Shown: one piece after another, positions 1 to 7,666 of the stretch | How the letters are laid out: every line of letters starts with the position of its first letter | Numbering within the stretch: position 1 is the first letter of the stretch | Assembly: GCA_937141405.1 (NCBI GenBank) | Contig: CAKZQQ010000003.1 | Span: forward strand, 182,161-246,160 | From: an uncultured Campylobacterota bacterium | GTDB taxonomy: Bacteria; Campylobacterota; Campylobacteria; Campylobacterales; Sulfurovaceae | Length of the DNA: 64,000 nt | Reading direction: 5' to 3' | Made by a program: the position numbers and the translations under genes | The notes under the pieces: generated by a model | Seen by the model: only the letters and a program-made list of their open reading frames with translations | The model's database searches: none | What the model was told of the DNA's origin: nothing

Positions 1-267
1 AATGCCGACTCTGTTAATGTCGTTACAACAGCTGATGTTGCAGGACAAACAGTCACAACTGAAAAAGAGATTGGGTTTACGCCGACAACGGATAAGATTA
101 CCGTAAAAGTTGCAGGCAAAACATGCACTATGGGGTCATCTACTCTTGGTTCTGCACCGCAGGGATGCAATTATATTATAAATGTTGATGTAAGCGGCGT
201 TTCGGCAACATTAAAAGAAGACTCCACCGTCGCAGTTTGCAGTAGAATTCCGGCAGTATGCGAGTAA
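1..267 (+). CDS. C-terminal fragment of an unidentified protein
   Basis: An open frame enters from the left edge and ends at TAA 265-267, giving the last 88 residues of a protein whose start lies outside the window. The visible part is rich in Thr, Val and Ser and looks beta-stranded, with four cysteines (in the contexts KTCTM, GCNYI, AVCSR and AVCE). That is compatible with a secreted or pilin-like protein stabilised by disulfides, but I do not recognise a family. A strong hairpin follows the stop. Being a real gene end is likely; the function is unknown. Confidence 0.55.
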   Translation, partial: NADSVNVVTTADVAGQTVTTEKEIGFTPTTDKITVKVAGKTCTMGSSTLGSAPQGCNYIINVDVSGVSATLKEDSTVAVCSRIPAVCE

Positions 268-275
268 AATAGCGT

Positions 276-303
276 TGAACACTTGGAGCTTTTCAAGTGT
301 TCA
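276..303 (+). terminator. Hairpin after the left-edge gene
   Basis: TGAACACTTG (276-285) is the exact reverse complement of CAAGTGTTCA (294-303), leaving an 8-base loop. A T-rich stretch follows (TTCATTTT), so this is a probable intrinsic terminator for the left-edge gene. The rest of 304-549 holds a second small hairpin (TTGCATC/GATGCGA near 310-327) and otherwise nothing I can support as a gene. Confidence 0.55.
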
Positions 304-549
304 TTCATTTTGCATCTCTTTGATGCGAAATGCACATGTTGCCCAACATTATAAGCCCAACGAAAAGATCTTTATATTGGTGGCATGCAAAAGAAATACA
401 TTTTTCTTGAGTATATAATCTTACGCAAAGTGAAATGCATATAATGATAAGCCAATTTAGACTACAATACTCAAACCAAATGAGCAAGATATAAGCATCT
501 GATATTTGCCCATAACTTTATATCACAAATTAAAACTAGGCAAAAAATA

Positions 550-1626
550 ATGAAGAATTTTTTCGATGCAAGTAAACTATCCGGACTAGAGTCGCAATAT
601 GAGGCTCAAAAGATAGCTTTTGCACCAGTTGTGTTTCAAGTAGCTAGAGTGCTTAGAGATAGCGGCATATTAAAACTGTTAGAAGAGGCAAAAGATGGTT
701 TAGAGATTGGCAACATAGCCAAAAAACTTTCCATGAGTGATTATGCTGTCAATGTTTTGTTAGAGTCCGGTTTGAGCGCAGGGATTGTATCGAAAGATGC
801 AGAGAGATTTTTTTCTACAAAGATAGGATACTTTATCTTAAATGATGAAATGACTCGTATCAATATGGATTTTAATCATTATGTAAATTATCTAGGTCTG
901 TATGAGTTGGAAGATTCTATCAAAACTCAAAAACCATGCGGGTTAAAAACCTTTAACGATGACGACACTATATACCCCGGCTTATCAAAGCTACCGAAAG
1001 ATGTGAAAAAAGCTTGGTTTGATTTTGACCATTTTTACTCAGATTCTGCATTTGCTGAAGCTATCGAGATGCTTAAAAAACATAAAATTAGAAAACTTTT
1101 AGAGATAGGGGGCAATACCGGTAAATTTGCCACGCTTTGCGCCAAGGGTATCCCGGAGTGTCATATAACTTTAGCGGATCTTCCCGGACAATTAGACGAA
1201 GCCGATCGAACGATAAAAGAGTTAGGGTTATCAGATCAGATAGATACATATTTTGCAAATATGCTCGATGAGTCAACAGAGCTCCCAAGTGGGTTTGATT
1301 CTGTTTGGATGAGTCAATTTTTAGACTGTTTTTGTGAAGAAGATATCATCAAGATACTCAAAAAAGCATCCAATGCTATAGGAGATGATGGTAAGATATT
1401 TATCTTAGAGCCTATATGGGACCGTCAACGATATGAAACATCGGCGTATTGCATCATCAACACCTCGCCTTATTTTACGGCACTTGCTAATGGCAATAGT
1501 AAAATGTTTAATTTTGGAGAGCTCAACAAACTGATAACAAAATCAGGTCTATATGTAGATGAAATCTATGATGATTTGGGTTTTTCGCATTCGCTGATAG
1601 TATGTAAAAAGATAGGAAAAGTATAA
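550..1626 (+). CDS. SAM-dependent methyltransferase with N-terminal winged helix
   Basis: The 358-residue protein has the two-part build of the O-methyltransferase-2 family (HIOMT/CrtF type). Residues about 25-100 form a winged-helix dimerisation region. A Rossmann methyltransferase domain follows, with glycine-rich SAM motif I at 183-191 (LLEIGGNTG) and the acidic loop around 206-215 (ITLADLPGQL). Family knowledge says such enzymes methylate a hydroxyl or similar group on a small molecule. The substrate cannot be read from sequence. It stands alone: an intergenic hairpin separates it from the left gene, and the downstream gene is on the other strand. The start at ATG 550 has only a weak upstream purine stretch. 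Confidence is high for the fold, low for any specific reaction. Confidence 0.85.
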   Translation: MKNFFDASKLSGLESQYEAQKIAFAPVVFQVARVLRDSGILKLLEEAKDGLEIGNIAKKLSMSDYAVNVLLESGLSAGIVSKDAERFFSTKIGYFILNDEMTRINMDFNHYVNYLGLYELEDSIKTQKPCGLKTFNDDDTIYPGLSKLPKDVKKAWFDFDHFYSDSAFAEAIEMLKKHKIRKLLEIGGNTGKFATLCAKGIPECHITLADLPGQLDEADRTIKELGLSDQIDTYFANMLDESTELPSGFDSVWMSQFLDCFCEEDIIKILKKASNAIGDDGKIFILEPIWDRQRYETSAYCIINTSPYFTALANGNSKMFNFGELNKLITKSGLYVDEIYDDLGFSHSLIVCKKIGKV

Positions 1627-1635
1627 TGGAGTATG

Positions 1636-1660
1636 CGTTCCCGCGCAGAGCACGGGAACG
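1636..1660. repeat. REP-like palindrome
   Basis: CGTTCCCG (1636-1643) pairs with CGGGAACG (1653-1660) around a short loop, followed by GAGAGGCAGAG. It is much more GC-rich than its surroundings and has no T-tract, so it is a poor terminator. Similar CGTTCCC...GGGAACG palindromes are widespread intergenic REP-type repeats in many bacteria. The assignment to that class is from memory of the motif. Confidence 0.4.
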
Positions 1661-1776
1661 AGAGGCAGAGTTTGAATGAATTAGCTCGTGCCACCTTTTT
1701 GAAAGTAAAATGTAGATATCACGATAGAAATAAAATTGCTACACACGTCTCTCTTACGCATAGGCGTAAGAGAAAT

Positions 1777-2352
1777 GCTTTTTAGTGGCAATGGCTATAT
1801 CCATAATTCCATCCATTTCGATAATTGGAATTGTGATTGTATAGGTATGTATTTTTCTTTGTTCCGGTGTGTTGTCTCGACCAACAACCGTCATTTTTAC
1901 CTTGTTGATAAAAATTGGTTGAACCTGATGCGCAATGGCTATATCCATAGTTCCATCCATTTCGATAATTGGAATTGTGATTGTACAGGTATGTATTTTT
2001 CTTTGTTCCGGCGTGTTGTTTTGACCAGCAACCGTCATTTTTGCCTTGTTGGTAAAAGTTAGTTGAACCTGATGCGCAATGGCTATATCCATAGTTCCAT
2101 CCATTTCGATAATTGGAATTGTGATTGTACAGGTATGTATTTTTCTTTGTTCCGGCGTGTTGTTTTGACCAGCAACCGTCATTTTTGCCTTGTTGGTAAA
2201 AGTTAGTTGAACCTGATGCGCAATGGCTATATCCATAATTCCATCCGTCTCTATAGTTGCCGCTATGGTTATAGAGATAGGTATCTTTTTTGGTTCCGGC
2301 GTTTTGTTTTGACCAGCAACCGTCATTTTCGCCTTGTTGATAGGAGCCATTG
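1777..2352 (-). repeat. 144-bp tandem repeats inside the lipoprotein gene
   Basis: The segments 1921-2064 and 2065-2208 are identical over 144 bp when read base by base. The flanking units (about 1777-1920 and 2209-2352) are diverged copies. The period is a multiple of three, so unit gain or loss keeps the frame. Confidence 0.9.
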
Positions 2353-2462
2353 TCCATAGTGCCGTTTGCACCTGGTGCTAAAATGATGCCTTGCGGCGGT
2401 ACACACCCCACTATGATAAACATCATAAACAGAGAGTAGATGAGCGTTCTTAACTTAAACAT
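1782..2462 (-). CDS. Lipoprotein made of 48-residue tandem repeats
   Basis: The 226-residue product begins with a lipoprotein signal whose lipobox ends at the cysteine in FIIVGC, so it should be membrane-anchored and exported. After a short linker it consists almost entirely of four copies of a 48-residue unit rich in Tyr, Asn, Gly and Trp. Each unit carries the marks NDGCWS, GTKK, TYLYNH and GWNYGYSHC, so cysteines recur at fixed spacing and may form disulfides. The repeats match a 144-bp DNA period. I do not recognise the family; a surface or stress-related structural role is only a guess. It is monocistronic on the - strand, with AAAGGAG-type purines upstream. The DNA is repetitive in all frames, so open frames on the other strand are shadows. 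Confidence 0.8.
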   Translation of the reverse strand: MFKLRTLIYSLFMMFIIVGCVPPQGIILAPGANGTMDNGSYQQGENDGCWSKQNAGTKKDTYLYNHSGNYRDGWNYGYSHCASGSTNFYQQGKNDGCWSKQHAGTKKNTYLYNHNSNYRNGWNYGYSHCASGSTNFYQQGKNDGCWSKQHAGTKKNTYLYNHNSNYRNGWNYGYSHCASGSTNFYQQGKNDGCWSRQHTGTKKNTYLYNHNSNYRNGWNYGYSHCH

Positions 2463-2640
2463 GTTTTCTCCTTTTTGAGTTTTTCTATCTACTTTAATTA
2501 TATCAAAATTTTCATCTTGCCTATTTTGAAAAAATCGCCTATCCCTTCAGCCTAAATCTAGAGCTTCTTTTTTGTGCAGTCTCTTCTTTTGTTATAGTAT
2601 AATATATCAAAGGTTTATGCATCTGAAATGTGTTGAAGAT

Positions 2641-2656
2641 AGGAACACTTTATGCA
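2641..2656 (+). promoter_or_regulatory. Putative sigma-54 promoter of the aldo/keto reductase-nifT operon
   Basis: AGGAACACTTTATGCA has GG and GC at the 12-base spacing of -24/-12 promoters and matches the site before nifH in most positions. Transcription would start near 2667. The ATG at 2652 lies inside the -12 element, which argues against that codon being the translation start. Confidence 0.55.
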
Positions 2657-2675
2657 TATAAGAAGTGAAAAATTG

Positions 2676-3806
2676 ATGGATAAAAGTATAGCTATGAATT
2701 GTGCGACGCCAAGTGCCACTTATCAGTTTGCAAAGAAGTTTTCACACTATAAGGATTTCTATGCAAAGTCAAACGATCTCATCTTCTCAAAGCTTGGGCT
2801 TGGAACCTTCAACAAAGAGCCTTACAAAGAGGAGAATTATGTTTTTCACTACATCGAGGGTGTGAAACAGGCGATCAGAAGTGGTATCAATCTCATTGAT
2901 ACGGCATCAAATTATCGATACGGCGAGAGCGAAAAAGAGATCGGCGAAGCACTTAGAGAGCTTTTTGAGAGTGGCGAGGTAGGCAGAGAAGAGCTTATCA
3001 TCTGCTCAAAAGGTGGTTTCATCCCCCTTTGTTATCCCTTCCCTAAAAATCCTTATGTGTGGATAGAAGAAAATATACTCAAGCCAAAGCTTGCTTCCAA
3101 AGAGGAGATCGAGCTTGATCAGCACTGTATGAGCCCTGATTTTTTGGAGTATTCCTGTAGGGGTTCATTGGAGAGGCTCGGGGTTGATGCACTTGACATC
3201 TACTTTTTACACAATCCGGAGATGCAACTTAAAAGGCTTGGCAAAAAGGCTTTTTACGAGGCGATAGAGAAGATATTTGAGCGTTTCGAGTTGCTTAGAG
3301 CGCAGGGGCTTTTTCATTATTATGGTGTGGCAACTTGGAATGCATTTTTGCTTGATGAGACACACGAAGAGCACATCAGCTTAGAGCGATTGATGGATGC
3401 GGCACAAAAAGTTGGTGGTAAAGAGCATGGATTTAGGTATATCCAAGCGCCTTTTAACCTCGCAAAAACACACGCCTACACACTCCAAACTCAAAAGGTA
3501 AAGGGCGAGGCATGTACGCTGATGCAAGCAGCGAAGAGAGTTGGTGTCGACATGATAGGCAGCTCATCGCTTTTGCAGATGAATCTTTTTAAAAAATCAT
3601 TTACTCCCGAGGTGGGCTTCATCTTGGATAAGCAGATGATACTCAAAAATGACATCCAGCTTGCATTGCAGTTTGTGCGCTCAACAAGAGGCATACTCAG
3701 TGGGCTTTTTGCTTCAAAAGTACCGGTACATATCAAAGAAAATGTAGAGATAGGAAAGATTAGTGCGACACCGCAAAATCTTTATGACCTTCTCTATAAG
3801 GTGTAG
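2676..3806 (+). CDS. Aldo/keto reductase
   Basis: The protein has an aldo/keto reductase barrel with the full catalytic set visible: Asp75 and Tyr80 (LIDTASNYRYGE), Lys112 (CSKGG) and His179 (FLHNPE), numbered from ATG 2676. Such enzymes reduce carbonyls using NADPH; the substrate is unknown. An ATG at 2652 would add eight residues but sits inside the putative sigma-54 -12 element, so 2676 (or 2694) is preferred. None of the starts has a strong ribosome site. The gene runs into a flavoprotein gene two bases after its stop and then nifT, and it heads a block with a nif-type promoter. I infer a nitrogen-fixation-linked metabolic role, not a known nif function. Confidence 0.85.
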   Translation: MDKSIAMNCATPSATYQFAKKFSHYKDFYAKSNDLIFSKLGLGTFNKEPYKEENYVFHYIEGVKQAIRSGINLIDTASNYRYGESEKEIGEALRELFESGEVGREELIICSKGGFIPLCYPFPKNPYVWIEENILKPKLASKEEIELDQHCMSPDFLEYSCRGSLERLGVDALDIYFLHNPEMQLKRLGKKAFYEAIEKIFERFELLRAQGLFHYYGVATWNAFLLDETHEEHISLERLMDAAQKVGGKEHGFRYIQAPFNLAKTHAYTLQTQKVKGEACTLMQAAKRVGVDMIGSSSLLQMNLFKKSFTPEVGFILDKQMILKNDIQLALQFVRSTRGILSGLFASKVPVHIKENVEIGKISATPQNLYDLLYKV

Positions 3807-3808
3807 CT

Positions 3809-5461
3809 ATGATCTATGATGTTGTGGTCGTTGGAGGTGGCATCGCCGGATTGATGGCGGCTATCGAAGCGAAAAGCTCTACAAATAGGGTTGCTATCAT
3901 CACAAAAGGCAATCTCTTCAAATCAAATAGTTCACTCGCGAGTGGTGGGATCAACGCTGTTTTAGACCCCTATGATCATGGCGAGTTGCAAAAACATATG
4001 GATGATACGCTCAAAAGTGCAGCAGGGCTCGGAGATAAAAAAAGCATAGAGTATATGTGCAAAAGGGCACCGCATATCATCAAAAAATTGACGGAGTTTG
4101 GTGTCGAGTTTGACAAAGATGACGCAGGCAATATCGCACAAAGAAGTTTTGGCGGCGGGAGTGCTAAAAGAACATGCTATGTGGGCGATAAAACGGGTGC
4201 AGCGATCACGCAAGCACTTATCAAGCATGCAAAAAGCTTAGGCGTGCAGTTCTTGGTCAATAACTTCATCATGAATCTAGCCCTCCACCATTCCAAGGTA
4301 AGTGGCGTCGTCTCATTGAGACGATTTGACTCAAGTGTGGTTGTCTATCCGGCCAAAGCAGTTATCTTAGCAGGGGGTGGATACGCCGGTATCTATAGAG
4401 GTTTTAGTACCAATGCCGTTGACTATACGGGCGATCTGCTTGCTATCGCTCTGCGTGCCGGATTGCGTCTGCAAGATATGGAGTTTGTGCAGTTTCATCC
4501 AACGGGATTTGCAAAGAGTAGCAATCTTGTGAGTGAAGCCGCGAGAGGCGAAGGTGGCTATCTCGTCAATGATGAGGGTGAGCGATTTGTTGATGAGTTA
4601 GAGCGAAGAGATGTAGTCTCAAGAGCAATCGCCGAACAGATAGAAAACGGCAAAAAAGTCTTTATCGACCTGAGGCATCTTGGCAAAGAGCTCATAGAGA
4701 AGAAGCTTCCCTCTCTCTATAAAAGTGCTTTTTTACAAGCAGGGATTGATGTGACATGCGAGCTTCTACCCATCAAGCCTGTAGCGCACTATACGATGGG
4801 GGGTATCGAGACAAGCAATAGAGTCAATACAGAGATAAAAGGACTTTTTGTTTGTGGTGAGTGTGCCGCAAATGGTGTGCATGGTGCCAATAGGCTCGGT
4901 GGCAATTCACTGCTGGAAGGAGCCGTCTTTGGGGAGCTTGCAGGCACAAGAGCACTTGCATATAGTAGGACGAAAGATTTTTACCCGATAGACTATAGCA
5001 AAGTGATAAAAGATATAGAACTTGTCGATAAGATATTTGATAAAGATACCTCCAAAAACTTCAATGCGATGCGCATTAGTCTTGGAAATACAATGTTCTC
5101 TAATGTCGGTATCAAAAGAACACAAGAGGGGCTGGAGAAAGCATATGACTATATCAGTTACCTCAGAAGTGAAGTGCCGACACTGCACTGTATAGGCAAG
5201 GAGCGTACCAATAATGTCGAGCTTATCTCTATCTTAGAGCTTAGAAATGTGACCGAGATAGCAGAAGCCGTGATACTCTCAGCACTCAAACGTGAGGAGA
5301 GTAGAGGCGCTCATTTTAGAGTAGACCATGAAGAGAGTAATCCTAAATATGCCGAATCAATCGTCGTTCAAGAGCTCAAAAGAGCTATCTTGAGAGTGTT
5401 TTTCAAAGAACATAAATTGCTCTATAAGATTCGAAAGATTTTTAACGTAAAAACAAATTAA
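3809..5461 (+). CDS. FAD-dependent oxidoreductase, L-aspartate oxidase/fumarate reductase family
   Basis: The 550-residue flavoprotein starts with an FAD dinucleotide motif GGGIAG at 9-14, followed by SSLASGGINAV, HPTGF, the EAARGEGGY and RDVVSRAIA segments, and AHYTMGGI. These define the SdhA/FrdA/NadB family, in which a flavin moves hydride between a dicarboxylate and an acceptor. The position of the covalent-FAD histidine of SdhA/FrdA is not histidine (SNSSLASGG), so FAD should be non-covalent as in NadB. Length also fits NadB better. There is no iron-sulfur or membrane-anchor partner next to it. It lies 2 bp after the aldo/keto reductase and just upstream of nifT. Whether it makes iminoaspartate for NAD or does something nif-specific cannot be told from sequence; HYTMGG is more FrdA-like. 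Confidence 0.8.
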   Translation: MIYDVVVVGGGIAGLMAAIEAKSSTNRVAIITKGNLFKSNSSLASGGINAVLDPYDHGELQKHMDDTLKSAAGLGDKKSIEYMCKRAPHIIKKLTEFGVEFDKDDAGNIAQRSFGGGSAKRTCYVGDKTGAAITQALIKHAKSLGVQFLVNNFIMNLALHHSKVSGVVSLRRFDSSVVVYPAKAVILAGGGYAGIYRGFSTNAVDYTGDLLAIALRAGLRLQDMEFVQFHPTGFAKSSNLVSEAARGEGGYLVNDEGERFVDELERRDVVSRAIAEQIENGKKVFIDLRHLGKELIEKKLPSLYKSAFLQAGIDVTCELLPIKPVAHYTMGGIETSNRVNTEIKGLFVCGECAANGVHGANRLGGNSLLEGAVFGELAGTRALAYSRTKDFYPIDYSKVIKDIELVDKIFDKDTSKNFNAMRISLGNTMFSNVGIKRTQEGLEKAYDYISYLRSEVPTLHCIGKERTNNVELISILELRNVTEIAEAVILSALKREESRGAHFRVDHEESNPKYAESIVVQELKRAILRVFFKEHKLLYKIRKIFNVKTN

Positions 5462-5482
5462 CTTAAAACAAAAGGAGAAAAG

Positions 5483-5692
5483 ATGGCAAAGGTTATGTTA
5501 AGAGAAAACGATGGAGAGATATATTTCTATATCGCAAAGAAAGATATGGAGGAGATTATCAAAACTATAGAGTTTGATAGTGATGAAGAGTGGGGCGGTG
5601 AGGTCGAGCTTAGCAACGGTGAGACTTGGTGGATAAAGCCCGGACCAAAAAATCTTCCAAAAGAAGAGGTGTGCAAAAAAATATCTGATTGA
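5483..5692 (+). CDS. nifT: NifT/FixU family protein
   Basis: This 69-residue protein has the usual NifT length and pattern: VMLRENDGEI at the start, then YIAKKDMEE, an IEFDS.EEWGGEVELSNG core and a short PGPKNLP tail. NifT is a small conserved nif protein of unclear biochemical role that is dispensable in several diazotrophs. A clear ribosome site (AAAGGAG) lies before ATG 5483. It is the last gene of the aldo/keto reductase-flavoprotein block and sits just ahead of nifA, which supports the call. Confidence 0.85.
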   Translation: MAKVMLRENDGEIYFYIAKKDMEEIIKTIEFDSDEEWGGEVELSNGETWWIKPGPKNLPKEEVCKKISD

Positions 5693-5713
5693 TGCTTTTT
5701 TAATCATAGTAAA

Positions 5714-5743
5714 CTGCCAAAATAGGCGCAATAGCTGTATAAT
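5714..5743 (+). promoter_or_regulatory. Possible sigma-70 promoter of nifA
   Basis: TATAAT at 5738-5743 has TG immediately upstream. CTGCCA at 5714-5719 matches TTGACA in four of six positions with an 18-base spacer. A housekeeping promoter before the activator gene would make sense, but the -35 box is weak. Confidence 0.35.
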
Positions 5744-5777
5744 AAATAAACAAATTTGAGCCATAATAGGAGAATGT

Positions 5778-7142
5778 ATGAAAGCAGAGTGCGATATTTG
5801 TCTGATACAAAAAGAGCTCTCTACGCTCTATGATATCGCAAATTATATGTCTGATTCTAGGGACATAGTAAAGTCATTTGAAAATTGTCTTGGTGCTCTA
5901 AAGAATTCACTCGAACTTGATAACTGTGTTATCTATAAATTAGAAAATGAGACACTAAATGTCTTTGCCTCTTTAAACTTCAATAAGTTTCAAAAAGAGC
6001 TCGCCTCTTATAAGATAGGAGAGGGTTCAACAGGGCTTGCAGCGCAAAGTAAAGAGCCGATCGTTGTCGAGAATGTACACAACAACATCCTCTTTTTAAA
6101 CAAAGCAGGCAATAGAAATGCAAGCACGATATCATATATCGCTGTTCCGCTCTTAGTCGATGATCAGGTAATCGGAGTGCTTGGTGTTAACTTGACAAAG
6201 ACTACAAAGATAGACTTTGAAGAGACGGTGAGAATCTTGACGATCATAAGCTCACTCTTTGCACAAGCGATGTATTCACATATCTCATCAGAAGCTGAGA
6301 AGCAAAAACTTCAAGATTTGAAACTCTACTATAAGATGGAGTGGGATTCAAAAGTGCATAATTTTGGAGATATCGTCGGTGAGCATCCAAAGATACAGCA
6401 TGTTTTCAAATCGATAGAGCGCATAGCTCAATCTGATGTGACCGTGCTCGTTCGCGGAGAAACCGGGACAGGAAAAGAGCTTGTTGCCGCAGCGATTCAC
6501 AAAAGAAGCAAAAGGTGCGATGAGCCTTTTATCAAGATCAACTGTGCAGCGATCTCGGATACGCTGATAGAGAGTGAGCTTTTTGGCCATGAAAAAGGTG
6601 CCTTTACAGACGCAAAAGATATGAGAAAAGGGCGGTTTGAGCTTGCCGATGGAGGGACGCTCTTTTTGGATGAGATAGGCGATATATCTGCTTCTGCACA
6701 AGTGAAACTTTTGCGTGTACTCCAAGAGAGAGAGTTTGAGCGTGTCGGCGGTAGTAAAACTATCAAGATCAATGTCCGTCTGATTGCGGCAACAAATAGA
6801 CCGCTCGAGGAGATGGTCAAGGAGGGGAAATTTAGAGAGGATCTCTACTATAGGCTCAATGTCATCCCTATCGATTTACCACCGCTTAGAGAGCGAGGCG
6901 ATGATATCAAACTCTTGACAAATTTCTTTTTAAAACGCGCCATGAGCAATCACAAAAAATCGGTCGTCATTACCGATGAGGCGATGGATGAGTTGATGCA
7001 TTACCCATGGCCGGGCAACATCAGAGAGCTGGAAAATACGATTGAGAGAATCGTTTTAATGGGGAGCGAAGATGGCATAAGCGCTGAAGAGATGAGAATG
7101 CTCATACCCCCTCTTGAAGCGATGCGGCGAGATGAGCTATGA
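5778..7142 (+). CDS. nifA: NifA-type sigma-54 activator lacking the C-terminal HTH
   Basis: The protein is an enhancer-binding-type activator of sigma-54 RNA polymerase. An N-terminal GAF domain covers about 15-170 and the AAA+ domain about 195-430: Walker A GETGTGKE 227-234, the sigma-54-contacting GAFTDA 274-279, Walker B TLFLDEI 294-300, and WPGNIREL 411-418. It ends at residue 454, right after the AAA+ lid, so the Fis-like helix-turn-helix of ordinary NifA is absent. The next gene starts in an ATGA overlap, and I see no frame downstream that would restore an HTH. The Cys-rich interdomain linker of oxygen-sensitive rhizobial NifA is also missing; only CDIC at 5-8 is present. Neighbouring nifT, ClpX and nifB support NifA over another activator. 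HTH-less activators (FlgR) are known in Helicobacter. Confidence 0.85.
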   Translation: MKAECDICLIQKELSTLYDIANYMSDSRDIVKSFENCLGALKNSLELDNCVIYKLENETLNVFASLNFNKFQKELASYKIGEGSTGLAAQSKEPIVVENVHNNILFLNKAGNRNASTISYIAVPLLVDDQVIGVLGVNLTKTTKIDFEETVRILTIISSLFAQAMYSHISSEAEKQKLQDLKLYYKMEWDSKVHNFGDIVGEHPKIQHVFKSIERIAQSDVTVLVRGETGTGKELVAAAIHKRSKRCDEPFIKINCAAISDTLIESELFGHEKGAFTDAKDMRKGRFELADGGTLFLDEIGDISASAQVKLLRVLQEREFERVGGSKTIKINVRLIAATNRPLEEMVKEGKFREDLYYRLNVIPIDLPPLRERGDDIKLLTNFFLKRAMSNHKKSVVITDEAMDELMHYPWPGNIRELENTIERIVLMGSEDGISAEEMRMLIPPLEAMRRDEL

Positions 7143-7666
7143 GTAAGATATTTTATAAAGGTGAGACACTCGAGATTATCGATGATTTTATAGATGTCGG
7201 CTATATGGCTGAAAATGTAGAGGTTGAAACCATAGAGAAAGAAGCATTAGAGATAAAGAGAAGTCATGGAGACGACTCTATGACTTTGCTTATCTCTTTG
7301 CCGCAAATACTACTCGATGAGGCAGCTGCGCTTGATAAATTTTTAAGCGCTATCAAAGTGCCTATCCACTGTTACCTTATCTTGGATCAAAGAAGACAAG
7401 AGGGGCAAGAGAGTCTTAAAAAGTTACAAAAATTAGAAGTAGTTTTTGATAGCCAAGAAGAGTTCGGCGGAATGTACGGAACGAAAATTGTAACAGGAAG
7501 TATGGCACAGGATCTTTGCAAGTCACTATTTCTTATCAGCAAAGAGGGCGCGATATTTTATGTTGATATGCCGGAAAATTTAGAAGACGGGTTCGATTTT
7601 GAACGATTGGCTTTAGAGCTCAACAAAGCATATGTGGTATACACGGGAGTTGGTTGTCATGGATAA
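7139..7666 (+). CDS. Tpx-like thioredoxin-fold protein without the peroxidatic cysteine
   Basis: The 175-residue protein aligns by eye along its whole length with thiol peroxidase (Tpx): an IFYKGETLEI start like VHFQGNPVTV, a LLISLPQ strand, and a C-terminal YGTKIVTGSMAQDLCKSLFLI block like YGVAIADGPLKGLAARAVVV. The peroxidatic TGVC loop is replaced by a stretch without cysteine (ILLDEAAAL). It therefore probably cannot act as a Tpx peroxidase. Cysteines elsewhere (Cys in PIHCYL, DLCKS and GVGCHG) are not at the expected sites. It overlaps nifA by 4 bp and the SIR2-like gene by 8 bp, so it is tightly coupled. A binding or sensing role is an inference. Confidence 0.65.
   Translation: MSKIFYKGETLEIIDDFIDVGYMAENVEVETIEKEALEIKRSHGDDSMTLLISLPQILLDEAAALDKFLSAIKVPIHCYLILDQRRQEGQESLKKLQKLEVVFDSQEEFGGMYGTKIVTGSMAQDLCKSLFLISKEGAIFYVDMPENLEDGFDFERLALELNKAYVVYTGVGCHG

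Noticed and set aside
305..487. A 60-residue - strand frame in the left intergenic region
   Set aside because: No ribosome site, biased hydrophobic content, and it overlaps hairpins; treated as chance.
1736..2371. Long open frames on both strands over the lipoprotein repeats
   Set aside because: They arise because the 144-bp repeat is open in several frames; only the - strand frame with a lipobox and ribosome site is credible.
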